The translations under genes were made by a program, and so were the position numbers. The notes below the pieces were generated by a model. It saw only the letters and a program-made list of their open reading frames with translations. It made no database searches and was not told where the DNA came from. From NCBI GenBank assembly GCA_015499995.1, contig JADNRV010000463.1, positions 1 to 32,058 of the forward strand: a stretch of DNA of 32,058 nt, written 5' to 3'. Each line of letters opens with the position of its first letter. Within the stretch, counting starts at the first letter, position 1. The DNA is from Flammula alnicola. Lineage: Eukaryota > Basidiomycota > Agaricomycetes > Agaricales > Strophariaceae. Positions 1 through 8,901 of this stretch are shown here, one piece after another.

Positions 1-3
1 GAA

Positions 4-1370
4 ATGGGCTGGTCTAGCGACAACTTGCGCGACCCGGCCCTATTCCCATTCAACGTCGCATGGGTCTGCAATTTATGGCGGGACATGCTTATGGACTCAC
101 CAGAGTACTGGACGCGGATATCTTTTGACGTGGCGAACGACCCAACACCATTATTGGATGCATTTACATGGTCGAAAGACTCCAAGATCCACGTTTTGGT
201 ATTCTCCAGCGCAACTGATTTGACCGAGGAAGGGAAGATCCGGGAACGTAGTCGAGCAGAGTCTATCGCTAGACACCTCCAACCACATATTGAACGATGC
301 ACCTCGATTGTCTTCAATCTCACATTCACATCATCCCTTCCTTCTCCGACTCTATTTCTCGCACGGAGGCTCTCTTCCTCGAGGATTTGGTACTCGAGGG
401 CCAGTTACATGACCTTACGCACGTCGTCGACAACGGAAAAAGTACCAGAATCACGCGTAGCCTCGTGCCAGTCAAATTTCCAAAATTGACAAAGCTTTCC
501 ATGAGCGGTCTCGGATTCATGGACATCCTCCCTCTGGGAGAGGATTGGCTCGCAACAGTAGAAGTTGGTCCCTACCTTACCCTTTTCATCTCCGATTTTC
601 AGTTCCAGACCATGAAGCCCTGTCCAACCAACAGTAGCAGCACATTTGACTTCATGCGTCTCATCTCGGCGTTAAATCCTGAGGGAGGCATCCATTTGAA
701 GAATCTTTCCCTATCATATAGGCCGCACAAAAGAAGAGAGACTGAACATTCGTACCATCTCCATCCATTTTCGATATCTTTCGACAACGTTTCAATGGGT
801 TTCCTCACGGAATTCTTCCAACTCGCCACATGGTCGGCAGACAACACCACTTTTTCTCGTTGTTCCATTCCTCCAGTCTCTGGTAGCTTCTCTAGTTACG
901 ATCTGACGATTGGACATATACCCTCATCCAACACCTCTCACGACGACGACAGTCTCTATAACGTCGTCTCTATTTGGAACACTCGTGGTAACCTGGCAGT
1001 GACTTCATGTTCCTCCTTTGACGACGAATTCCTTGACTGGCTTGGAGGAGAAGGAGAGGATGGAACAATAGAAGCCGAGGGGATAATGGCTCTTGACGTT
1101 CACGGTTCCATAAACTTCACAGCAGGCGCCCTGCGCCGTCTAATCGATATCCTGAACGACCCCGTTAAACTTGGACTGCAAGAACGGGAAGGCTGGACAG
1201 AAGGTAATCGGTTGGAGTGCGTAACTGTAAATGGTAGAGGCCCTGCGCTCGATGATGAAGATCTGGAATGGTTTCGTGGCAATGGCGGTAAGACCTGTCT
1301 TTACTGGTCTGTAAAGGGCGCCGACGGGTCTGAGGTCCAGTTGGAACGTAAGCCAGCCTCGCGGGGCTAA
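4..1370 (+). pseudogene. F-box/LRR-like protein, 5'-truncated by window edge, apparent frameshift
   Basis: The reading frame opening at base 1 encodes the tail of an agaric-type F-box region (residues like FPFNVAWVCNLWRDML, then SPEYWTRISFDV), followed by the WSKDSKIHVLVF and RCTSIVFNLTFTSS blocks usual in the large Agaricomycete F-box family. These proteins are thought to be substrate adaptors of SCF ubiquitin ligases. The canonical start (an LPPE-like F-box beginning) should lie upstream of the window; the ATG at 4 is internal. Around 340-362 the homologous reading jumps from frame 1 to frame 3, and frame 3 continues (LFLEDLVLEGQLHDL) to a TAA at 1368-1370. A 58-nt intron from the GT at about 313 to the AG before GCTCTC would restore the frame, but it would remove a conserved stretch and its donor is weak, so I favour a 1-nt indel or sequencing error. 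Family assignment is from remembered similarity only. Confidence 0.6.
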
Positions 1371-2103
1371 ATTGTTTACGTATAGGCGACATGCACTTCG
1401 TTGGCTGTTATTTCATATCGTTAGAACAGTACATACTACATGCATTTAGACTTCCGATATATCATACAAGTTTGCCGTTGTCCATCGTATCCGCCACGAT
1501 CCGATATGCCCAAGTCGCTGATATTGGTCAGTGAATACTTGGCTCGTAAAAAAAAGGATTCTGGTTGTTCGTCACCCGATCTAAAGTATTGAATTTGAAT
1601 TCACGTCTTACTTGAGAAAGTTCCGCCTCTGGGATTGGCGGAACAACTGTCCGGAATCATAGCGGGTTTGAGGGCCCCGACCGGAGCAAGGTTAGGCGCT
1701 GAAATATATGTTCATCAACACGGCCAGGCTCCGAGGGTAAGCGCGTGTCCACTGGCGTGAGCAATGCCCTGTGGCAAATTGAGCAACAGTCTGGAAGGGA
1801 GTCATTAGTAGATGCTATGACGGTGAGTGAATCCTACTTGAGATTATTTCCCTGGAGCACATTGTCAATTGCAGAACCTTTAATAGGCCTAAGTACGAAC
1901 ATTCCAGTCAGGCCGAGAGATGTACCACTTGTGGACCTTGAAAGTTTGACTTTAGAGAAGCAAATTGTAACCTCCCAAGTTTCTACGTCCATCAACCAAA
2001 CCTTTTTCGAATCCATTCTGACGGAGTCCACTGTCAAAGCCTGCTATCGGAATCTACAAAGGTCATTTCAGCATGGTATAGAAGATAAAAGTATCACTTA
2101 GGA
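1371..2103. other. Intergenic stretch with one weak ORF and a perfect hairpin
   Basis: No recognisable gene. A perfect 8-bp stem (1620-1627 with 1637-1644, 9-nt loop) sits at the centre. An open frame of 118 codons runs 1745-2101, but it opens with GTG and resembles no family I know. It contains a GTGAGT donor-like site near 1823 and a CCAG acceptor-like site near 1909, so it could be two exons of an eroded gene. I do not call it as a gene. Confidence 0.4.
1620..1644. repeat. Perfect 8-bp inverted repeat, 9-nt loop
   Basis: GTTCCGCC at 1620-1627 is exactly complementary to GGCGGAAC at 1637-1644. It lies in the spacer between the F-box gene and the mobile-element block. Role unknown; no T-run follows it. 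Confidence 0.6.
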
Positions 2104-2245
2104 TGTTGGATTACAAATCTACTATCTAATCTACGATCGGTTAGCTCAGTGGTTAGAGCACCGGCATATATAGCAGGAGGTCTGTGGTTCAATTCCATAC
2201 CTGATCGCTTTTCTTTTCCAAGGTCAACTCAACGGTTTCTAATAT
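2104..2245 (+). repeat. 142-bp tRNA-derived repeat, left copy
   Basis: This segment recurs at 7363-7504 with a single difference (C2134 versus A7393). It contains a ~31-nt AT-rich leader, a 73-nt tRNA-like body (2135-2207), a short T-rich tract containing TTTT and a ~30-nt 3' part ending in TTTCTAATAT. The pair brackets the Ngaro-like element but lies outside its terminal repeats. It looks like a tRNA-derived SINE unit, or a tRNA gene carried as a tandem duplicate, that was later split by the retroelement. Confidence 0.75.
2135..2207 (+). tRNA. tRNA-like sequence (pseudo-tRNA or SINE head), left copy
   Basis: It folds as a cloverleaf of canonical length (73 nt). Acceptor GATCGGT pairs with CCTGATC with one mismatch at 7:66 and one G.T. 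D stem GCTC/GAGC is perfect. Anticodon stem CCGGC/GCAGG has one G-A mismatch. T stem is TGTGG/CCATA with loop TTCAATT. Box A (TAGCTCAGTGG) matches the eukaryotic consensus perfectly and box B (GGTTCAATTCC) differs at one base. A TTTT Pol III stop follows at 2209. The anticodon loop ATATATA gives a formal anticodon ATA and lacks a purine at position 37, so a working decoder is unlikely. A Pol III-transcribed SINE head is the better reading. Confidence 0.6.
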
Positions 2246-2336
2246 GGTAGCAGCAACCGTTGTCTTGAGTTTGTCTCTAACTGGGCAACTCAAGCCTTGG
2301 AACCCCATGGGGTCTGTGCTCATTAGCATCAGATTA
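2246..2336. other. Spacer between tRNA-like repeat and retroelement
   Basis: It contains an 8-bp inverted repeat (2264-2271 CTTGAGTT with 2287-2294 AACTCAAG, 15-nt loop) and a 12-bp palindrome ACCCCATGGGGT (2302-2313). It ends ATTAGAT, sharing AGAT with the retroelement junctions, so it is probably the left half of the pre-insertion target. Confidence 0.5.
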
Positions 2337-2613
2337 GATGATCAGATCAAAAGCTAGCGTTTGATCCGGGTCTATGTAAGCGCAGATTAGATTAGATTAC
2401 GCACGCCGCGTTCCCCCCTTTCACATTGCAACGCGGCGCGCTTTCCTTTGTCTCGGGCTCGTATAATAGCGTAGCCTCTCGCTCCCTCTCTTTCTTTGTG
2501 TTCTCATATTTTCTATCTCACATAGCTCGATAGGTCAGAATTTTCTCTAGTGTTCTCATATTTTCTATCTCACATAGCTCGATAGGCTCTGCCTCAGAGC
2601 TTTTTTATTCTCT
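2337..2613 (+). repeat. A1 split direct repeat of the Ngaro-like element
   Basis: It matches A2 (6831-7049) from GATGATCAGATC through TTTTTTATTCTCT. A1 is longer because a 37-bp block (2498-2534) is repeated at 2550-2586 with a 15-bp spacer; A2 has the block once. It contains the paired GCACGCCGCG / CGCGGCGCGC arms around 2401-2442, which can form a strong hairpin, and pyrimidine-rich promoter-like sequence ahead of ORF1. Confidence 0.85.
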
Positions 2614-2693
2614 TCAAGATATCCTTTGGTCGTGCAGGTTTACCCTCCCGTTCCAGGGATATTAGAGGCCGCTTCACGTCGAGAACACCGTCA

Positions 2694-3842
2694 GTGGCCC
2701 CACATCCATCTCGCTCCCCTTCCCCGAGCGTCGCTCTGGACTCTACCTTTCACCAATCCTCTTTAACCTCGGATCAGGACTTCTCGTCCCGCGCTGCTGC
2801 CCGCCGAGAACTTTTTGACTCCCCTTTCATGCTACCAGCTCCTGCCATGCAACCTCCAGCGTCATCCTCCCAAGCGCCGCCCACACCGCCTGGAATTATT
2901 GGCAGTCAACAAACACCTGCTCCACCTCTCCAGAATGCAACGTCTGCGCTCACCGGTGGTCAGCAGATGCCTGCGCCCCCCGTTACTTTCACGCCAGAAG
3001 CGGTCGCGGCTTTATTCGCCATGTTCATGAACGCTGGCACTCAGAACAACGGGACGGCGCATGCTGCCTTTGCACAAGCTCCTGCTCCAGCCCCTCCTGC
3101 TCCTTTACAACCTCCCCCTTTTGTTGGTCTGGCACCACAAGCGCCCACTGGTACGTCCCTTTTCGATCGCTTTCCCCAGGTAGAAGCGAGCGTCATCATG
3201 GAGATCACACGGCACGAATTCCGCCCCATGGACTTGTACAAGCTCGACCCCTCGTCGCAAGACAAGAATCTGGAACGGCGCGCGAACCTGGAATTTGAAG
3301 GTGGTCAGCTCACGGCCGTTCCACGCGCAGGCTCCCTTAAGGATTACCCCAATCTCTCCTCAGTCGTCGAGCCGGTGGTCAAATACTTCGACATTCTTAC
3401 CACCTACGCGGCCACCTGTGGGGGGGACATGGCTGCTACACTCACGATTGCGTGCGGCAGTTATTCTTACATTGCGCACCTGTCAGCACTCAACCGGCAA
3501 TACCTTTGGCCCGCGATTCTGTCGTACCACAAAGCCTTCTTCCTGGCTCGGCGCCGGGAGATGGCCAATGGTATATATTCGGGATGGCTCTCCAGGGATG
3601 TCGAGCTCATGACGGAGCACATTTTCGGGCATCCGCGTCCGCAGGCAGCTGCTATGAAAGCCGCGTGGTCTGGCGCTTCCTCGAGCACGTCTAAAGTGCC
3701 TGGCCCTACGTCCTCGCAGACGTGTTGGCCTTTCAACAAGGGTACTTGCATGACGACCCCTTGCCCTCAAGGCCGCATTCATAAATGCCAGAAGTGTGAC
3801 GCGACCGGCCACGGCGCATCCACCTGCACTAAGACATCATGA
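2694..3842 (+). CDS. ORF1: Gag-like protein with zinc knuckle (retroelement)
   Basis: Open for about 382 codons. Residues ~1-160 are rich in Pro, Ala and Gln. A conserved globular part (~160-320) resembles ORF1 of basidiomycete Ngaro elements, and the C-terminus has a CCHC zinc knuckle (CQKCDATGHGASTC, spacing C-x2-C-x4-H-x4-C) after a Cys/His-rich lead. Its expected role is RNA binding and particle assembly. The frame begins at a GTG (2694) in a good start context; the first in-frame ATG is at 2829, 45 codons on, so the original ATG may have mutated to GTG. The TGA stop (3840-3842) is followed by the RT region in the same frame. Confidence 0.75.
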   Translation: MAPHPSRSPSPSVALDSTFHQSSLTSDQDFSSRAAARRELFDSPFMLPAPAMQPPASSSQAPPTPPGIIGSQQTPAPPLQNATSALTGGQQMPAPPVTFTPEAVAALFAMFMNAGTQNNGTAHAAFAQAPAPAPPAPLQPPPFVGLAPQAPTGTSLFDRFPQVEASVIMEITRHEFRPMDLYKLDPSSQDKNLERRANLEFEGGQLTAVPRAGSLKDYPNLSSVVEPVVKYFDILTTYAATCGGDMAATLTIACGSYSYIAHLSALNRQYLWPAILSYHKAFFLARRREMANGIYSGWLSRDVELMTEHIFGHPRPQAAAMKAAWSGASSSTSKVPGPTSSQTCWPFNKGTCMTTPCPQGRIHKCQKCDATGHGASTCTKTS

Positions 3843-5602
3843 GGCGCTGGCAGAGCGAGCTCTCGAGCACTCGCATCGCCAGCAGCTCGCTCGCGCCAGC
3901 TGCCAACACCGGTTTGTCTCTCGTCTACGGCTCTCCCTACCCTATCCTCGTCACTTCCCAATGCCCACCTCTTTCCCCCTTCCACCATTCTTCCCCGCAT
4001 ACGCCCTAATACCGATCCTCGTTGTAACTCCCCTATTGCCAATGTTAGTTCTGTTTGCACCCCAGTATCCTCGCCATTAGTTCCGGAGGCCTGGGCGCAC
4101 TTTCTAGCTGATTATCCTGATGTACGCCTAGTAAAATCCTTAATTCAAATCATTTCTTTCAGTGCGAATATTGGCTATGAAGGTCCCGACATTATTCGCC
4201 CTTCCCGGAACCTCAAATCCGCGCAGGAATTCCCTGACTTCATCGATTCTGCAGTTCAGCAGTTAGTCGCCAACCAGCAGGTGCACGGCCCCTTTTCAAA
4301 GCCGCCTCTTTCTAATTCTCGATGCTCGCCTATTGGTGTCGTTTCGCGCAAGCGTAACCCCAACAAGCTTCAATTGATTAACCACCTGTCCTGGCCTCGT
4401 GGAACATCTGTTAATGATGGTATTCCCGATTCTGAGGCTTTCATCGCTTACGACATGTTTGAGCATGCGATCGACGATCTCATCTCATCAGGGAAGGGTT
4501 CCTTGATGGCGAAGTTAGATCTTAAGGAGGCATTTCGCCACATTCCTATTCGGGCACAAGATTGGCGCCACATGGGCCTTTTTTGGGATGCGCGTTTTTA
4601 CTATTGCATAGTACTAACATTCGGGCTCCGTTCCGCCCCATACATTTTTAACCTATTCGCGGAGGCTCTCCACTGGATTATCGAGCGGCACATCCCAGCG
4701 CACCTTCGTCATTACTTAGACGACTTCTTCTTCATTTTCCCGCCACAGTCCCAACCGTCAATTTGCAACGCAGCCGTGGAGTGGATTATGGGTCTGGGGC
4801 AGACGCTGGGCCTCCGTTTTCAGGCTACCAAGACTGTCTGGCCATGCACCGAGATCGAGTTTCTGGGTCTGGAACTCGACTCTGCAGCTATGGAAGCGCA
4901 CCTACCAGCGGACAAGCTATCTTACCTCCAAGATCTTCTCGCGCATTGGTCGTCACTCCGGACCGCCTCCTGCACGATGTACAGAACTTGCGGGATTCCT
5001 GCAGTTCACTTCGCAGGTTATCCCTGTGCGCGATCTTTTCTGCGGCGGATTTTCGACTTTATGTCGAAATTCCAATCTACCTTCACCGCCTCACATTACC
5101 TCTGGTGTCCGCGCAGACCTACGCTGGTGGTCGACATTCAGTGCCGCGTGGAATGGCATCCGCTTGCTCACTCCCTCGCGCCCGTCAGTATCCATTTACA
5201 CGGATGCGAGTGGCGTAAAGGGATCGGCGGTATATTCGGGTCGCAATGGTACGCGGCTCGGGTTCCCCGGCGCTATCGCATGCGCGATATTCAATTCAAG
5301 GAAGTGTTTGCATATTGCAAGCGCTTCTTCGTTGGGGCGATGAATGGACAAATCACCATGTCCATTTCTTCTGCGACAACCAGAACATTGTCTCCTGGCT
5401 GACGACTGGTACCTGCCGCTCCAGACACTCCATGGCTATCGTCCGCCTGATCTTCATGATGGCCGCTTGCCTAAATTTTTCTTTTTCCATTTCTTGGATT
5501 CCGTCTGAAGAGAACGCGCTCGCTGACACCGCTTCCCATTTCCAGTACACCAGGCTGTTCACCTTGCACCTTACCTCTCAGGAATCCCGTGCTCGCGGAT
5601 GA
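3843..5602 (+). pseudogene. ORF2: reverse transcriptase - RNase H of Ngaro-like element, frameshifted
   Basis: The region is open in ORF1's frame from 3843. Conserved RT blocks run from ~4083: motif A LDLKEAF (~4519), motif B LTFGLRSAPYIFNLF (~4614), motif C YLDD (~4714) and the FLGLELDS block (~4859). RNase H follows, with IYTDASG (~5194), IGGIFGSQW (~5221), FFCDNQNIVSWL (~5365) and IPSEENALADTASHF (~5499). Coding similarity changes frame at least five times: 0 to 1 near 4970, to 0 near 5025, to 1 near 5100, to 0 near 5215, to 2 near 5300. The copy is therefore dead as read. The RT type (YLDD, adjacent RNase H, no protease) fits DIRS/Ngaro rather than Gypsy or Copia. Confidence 0.82.
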
Positions 5603-6644
5603 AGTCCCATCTGTCTGGTATGAGACACACTCTCACCTCTCACGACGTGTCGCTTTCTACCTCTGGCACGGCCTCGCATCCAGCACTCGCAAGACCTACA
5701 CCAGTGGGCAAAAATCCTACATCGAATTTGTCCGCGTGCGCCCCAACCTCCTCATCTCCCCGGACAATACCTCCCTGCAACGCACATCGGCATCATGGAA
5801 TGGGTCGCATCCTTGGGGACCGACACCTTCAGCCCAAACCATTAAAGGCTACCTCTCCAGCGTTCGTTCCCTCCATGTTGATGCCGGTATCGATTTCGAT
5901 GGCTGTGAATCTGCCACTGTTCAGCGCCTTATCAGGGCATCAAGCGATACTACGGCGAGAAGGAGCGCTCCCCTAAACTCCCTATCACCCTATTCATACT
6001 CCAACAGCTCGCCGCTATCCCCTGCGACCTCAACCTCCAAGACAACGCAAATTTCGATGCAGCAATCAAGCTGGCTTGGGCAGGATTCCTCAGAACTGGG
6101 GAGTTTACTGTCCAGAACGGCAAGAGTTGATTCCTGCGAGAACCTGAGCCGCTCAGCCGTTCAATTTATCCCAACATATCCGACCCTACCCATGTTCGCC
6201 TCACCCTCCCAGCTTCGAAGACGGATCCTTTCCGGAAAGGTGTGTCTGTCTTAATCGCACGCGCTCCCGCAATCAATTCGACGTGCGCGGTCATGGCACT
6301 TCGTAACTTATTCCTCGGGATCCCAACCTCCTTCGCTCCTCTCTTCTGCGACGGCACTGGGGCCCTCTAAGCCGACTCTCCTTTATCTCACTCCTCAAGT
6401 CGCGCCTGTCACAGCTGGGTCTTGATCAAGCAAGTATTCTGGTCACAGTTTTCGATGTGGTGCTGCTACATCTGCAGCCTCAGTGGGGTACTCGGATTAT
6501 GAAATTCAACTCCTAGGTCGCTGGAGGAGCGATGCGTACAAACTCTACTTAGACGTCCCGGCAGACCGTCTGCTTCACCTCTCATCCCTCCTTCATTTGG
6601 CCGTTGCTCCTGCTCCAGTTCCCGAACCTCCGGCTCTGGCTTGA
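5589..6644 (+). pseudogene. Tyrosine recombinase of Ngaro-like element, frameshifted
   Basis: The N-terminal part (WHGLASSTRKTYTSG, ~5660) is the DNA-binding half typical of fungal Ngaro recombinases. The catalytic half shows the first Arg in FLRTGEFT (~6088), the HxxR box as GHSFRCG (6441 on) and the Tyr in DAYKLYLD (~6533). It would insert the circular cDNA. Frames used: 0 to ~5935, then 2 with an in-frame TGA at 6128-6130 and a TAA at 6368-6370, then 1 to ~6437, then 0 to the TGA at 6642-6644. The catalytic residues survive, so decay looks recent, but no continuous ORF exists. The start overlaps the RNase H end in another frame. Confidence 0.82.
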
Positions 6645-6833
6645 GCTTGGCCTCTCCCACTTCACGTGGGAAGAAGTCTCGCGAGAGAGCTTTGGCGACG
6701 AAAAATATATTTTTCGACCCAAACCCCCCCGGACTCGTGTCTCAGTTCCGATTTTCCATTCAGGTGTTTCTCTTCATTTCTCTCATTCTTTCCATATCTA
6801 TTTTTAGTTACACTTTCGGAGGCAGACATAGAT
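6638..6833 (+). repeat. B1 split direct repeat
   Basis: It matches B2 (7149-7348) from GGCTTGAGCTTGG to GGCAGACATAGAT. It contains the palindrome TCTCGCGAGA (6677-6686) and overlaps the recombinase stop codon. Its end abuts or overlaps A2 by about 3 nt. Confidence 0.85.
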
Positions 6834-7049
6834 GATCAGATCAAAGCTCGCGTTGATCCGGGTCTATGTAAGCGTAGATTAGATTAGATTACGCACGCCG
6901 CGTTCCCCTTTCACTTGCAACGCGGCGCGTTTCCTTTGTCTCGGCTCATATATTAGCGTAGCCTCTCGCCCTCCTCTCTTTCTTCGTGTTCTCATATTTT
7001 CTATCTCACATAGCTCAATAGGCTCTGCCTCAGAGCTTTTTTATTCTCT
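6831..7049 (+). repeat. A2 split direct repeat
   Basis: Second copy of A1, lacking A1's internal 37-bp duplication. In this element class the A2/B boundary lets a circular copy be completed during replication. Confidence 0.85.
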
Positions 7050-7148
7050 CCCACCCTTACCACTTGCCCTATTCTCTTTCTTTTCCTTTTCTTTCTCTGT
7101 CTTTTTTTTCCGTACACTAGTCTCATTTGTATACTACTCGCCTGTGCC

Positions 7149-7348
7149 GGCTTGAGCTTGGCCCTCCCACTTCACGTGGGAAGAAGTCTCGCGAGAGAGC
7201 TTTGGCGATGAAAATATATATTTTCGACCCAAACCCCCCCGGACTCGTGTCCCATTCTGATTTCTCACCATTCTCGTGTGTTCTCTTACTTTGCACTTAT
7301 TTCTTCGCACATCTATTTTTAGCTACTTTTTCGGAGGCAGACATAGAT
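7149..7348 (+). repeat. B2 split direct repeat (right end of element)
   Basis: Near-identical to B1, including TCTCGCGAGA at 7187-7196. It ends ACATAGAT, after which flanking sequence AGTGATTTCAGGCG leads into the right tRNA-like repeat. Confidence 0.85.
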
Positions 7349-7362
7349 AGTGATTTCAGGCG

Positions 7363-7504
7363 TGTTGGATTACAAATCTACTATCTAATCTAAGATCGGT
7401 TAGCTCAGTGGTTAGAGCACCGGCATATATAGCAGGAGGTCTGTGGTTCAATTCCATACCTGATCGCTTTTCTTTTCCAAGGTCAACTCAACGGTTTCTA
7501 ATAT
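7363..7504 (+). repeat. 142-bp tRNA-derived repeat, right copy
   Basis: Identical to 2104-2245 except A7393 for C2134. It starts 14 bp beyond the retroelement's right end. Sequence beyond 7504 does not match that beyond 2245, so the unit boundary at TTCTAATAT is sharp. Confidence 0.75.
7394..7466 (+). tRNA. tRNA-like sequence (pseudo-tRNA or SINE head), right copy
   Basis: All 73 bases are the same as in the left copy, so it has the same cloverleaf, perfect box A, one-mismatch box B, anticodon loop ATATATA and TTTT Pol III stop downstream. Identity over the whole body argues either for very recent duplication or for selection or conversion. Confidence 0.6.
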
Positions 7505-7571
7505 AGGATACCCATCTAATCATGTTGTAGCAACTCCTGCCGTTCGAATTCCAGCAATTGCGGGCCATGCT

Positions 7572-8040
7572 AGTCCTGTTTTTACCGTGCCCCCTAAACC
7601 GTGTCAGAAAGTTGTTATGTAATCTTCGGAGCTTCAATTCTCGTCGCGTCAACTGGACGCGACGACGCTGGTATTTCGCGACTTCTTAGAGGCAAAGTGT
7701 ATACTGTTGGCTCACAATATGCTAGGTAAAAATCTCGTCCTGAGAAGAGGAGTTGTTGTGGTAGCTTACATTCCGGTGGGTAGACTTGCGAATTTAGCTT
7801 ACATAATCTTTGACCATGCTCTGCGTGGCGGATCCATTTCCCTAGCTCATCCGCATGAAGTCCCAAAGCTCTCAAAATCGAAAACTATGTTTATTGAAAC
7901 TTTTTACATATCGCCCTCTCCAAATCTTGTCGAAAAACAGTGTCGTCGTCAAGAAAAATGCGCCCAACCATATTTTTGAAGTCCGAAGATTACATAACAA
8001 CTTTCTGACACGGTTTGGAGGGCGCGGTAAAAAACAGACT
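7572..8040. mobile_element. MITE-like element with ~59-nt terminal inverted repeats
   Basis: 7572-7630 is the reverse complement of 7982-8040; the inner 35 nt (AAACCGTGTCAGAAAG onward) are identical and the outer part differs at a few bases. The 469-bp unit has no transposase-like ORF. Just inside the left repeat is a perfect 10-bp hairpin (7641-7650 with 7656-7665, loop AACTG). I could not identify a target duplication at the flanks, so the superfamily is open. Confidence 0.75.
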
Positions 8041-8893
8041 TCATATATCGTGATCCGAAGGGCACATCACATATATCGCAGTCTGGCTAGGAGAGACTAG
8101 GGCCATGCGATTCATCACAGAATTTGACGATCTATCTTTCACCGTATATTGATACTTTCGAACATGTCATGTGGCATTGATAATGCACGTATACAACGAG
8201 ACGACGCGAGGATGAAGTTTGATCATTGCATCGGCCAAGGACCTTTTATATAGCCCTCAAAACAGAGGTGAGTTCAATGCACTGTTGTGTTTCACGGCGC
8301 AAGATTACCACCAAGTTATCCAAGAGATCGAATATTTTACTGGGATTCAAGAGACAAGGTTTCTAATCCTGATTTAAGTGGTGACTTAATATGTACTTTT
8401 TAGGTGTCCGCACGCATCCATGAGCTTGCATGTCGTGAAACGGTATTTTGACTCGATGTTTTTTTAGTTCACCAACAAAACACGAAATCATCAATACAAT
8501 CATTGACAATGACAGCCTTGCGGCAAACCCCGGCTTCAAGGTGTCCTGCCCATGTCCCCACATCCAGCACCGCGCCTTCCACCTCGGAATCGCTGCATAT
8601 AGAATTACATATTGAGCATCTGAAAGGTAACGGTGCAAAAATCTCGGTGGATGGCCAGACAGAGAGGGTAGTTGCAGAAAAGGTAGACTGCCGGCAGTCG
8701 CCTGCCGCTGTCATTGTCAATGTACACAAAGCGAAGCAGGTTTCCTGTAAAGGCAATTAGACCTGCAAACGAACTTGCAAAGTGCATAGTACTCGCAGCA
8801 TGCAACAGGGCTAATGTTGGACCATGCAAGTAAGGTTGGCAGGAGCTCCACGGCAGGAATTCATTTTCGCTTTCGTCTTCTGATGTCCAGCAT
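8041..8893. other. Gene-poor spacer
   Basis: It holds only short ORFs. The most gene-like is 8509-8760 (+), 83 codons from an ATG, with a compositionally plain product and no known motif; an opposite-strand ORF overlaps it. I see no promoter, splice pattern or family signal strong enough to call a gene. Confidence 0.4.
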
Positions 8894-8901
8894 GTGCCTC
8901 C

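Larger units (their letters stand above)
2337..7348 (+). mobile_element. Ngaro/DIRS-like tyrosine-recombinase retrotransposon (degenerate coding part)
   Basis: The ~5.0 kb element has the split direct repeat layout of Ngaro/PAT-type elements: A1 at the left, then Gag-like ORF1, RT/RNase H and tyrosine recombinase, then B1, A2, B2. There is no integrase, no protease and no LTR pair. Such elements are thought to replicate through a circular dsDNA intermediate and integrate by recombinase without target duplication. Consistent with that, AGAT is shared by the left flank/A1 start, the B1/A2 junction and the B2 end, and no duplication is seen. RT/RNase H and recombinase carry several frameshifts, so this copy cannot be autonomous as read. 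The two A copies and the two B copies remain very similar, which suggests a fairly young insertion. Confidence 0.88.

Noticed and set aside
1745..2101. 118-codon ORF as a gene
   Set aside because: It begins at GTG, resembles no family and contains splice-like signals that would break it. Support is too weak.
2135..2207. Functional tRNA gene
   Set aside because: The anticodon loop ATATATA lacks a purine after the anticodon, the formal anticodon ATA is atypical, and stems at 7:66 and 29:41 are mismatched. The flanking identity spans 142 bp, more like a SINE unit.
7707..7979. 90-codon ORF inside the MITE-like element as transposase
   Set aside because: Far too short, no DDE-like or zinc-finger pattern, and it begins at ATG by chance inside AT-rich filler.
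8509..8760. Small gene of 83 codons
   Set aside because: No domain, no promoter and overlapping ORFs on the other strand of equal quality.
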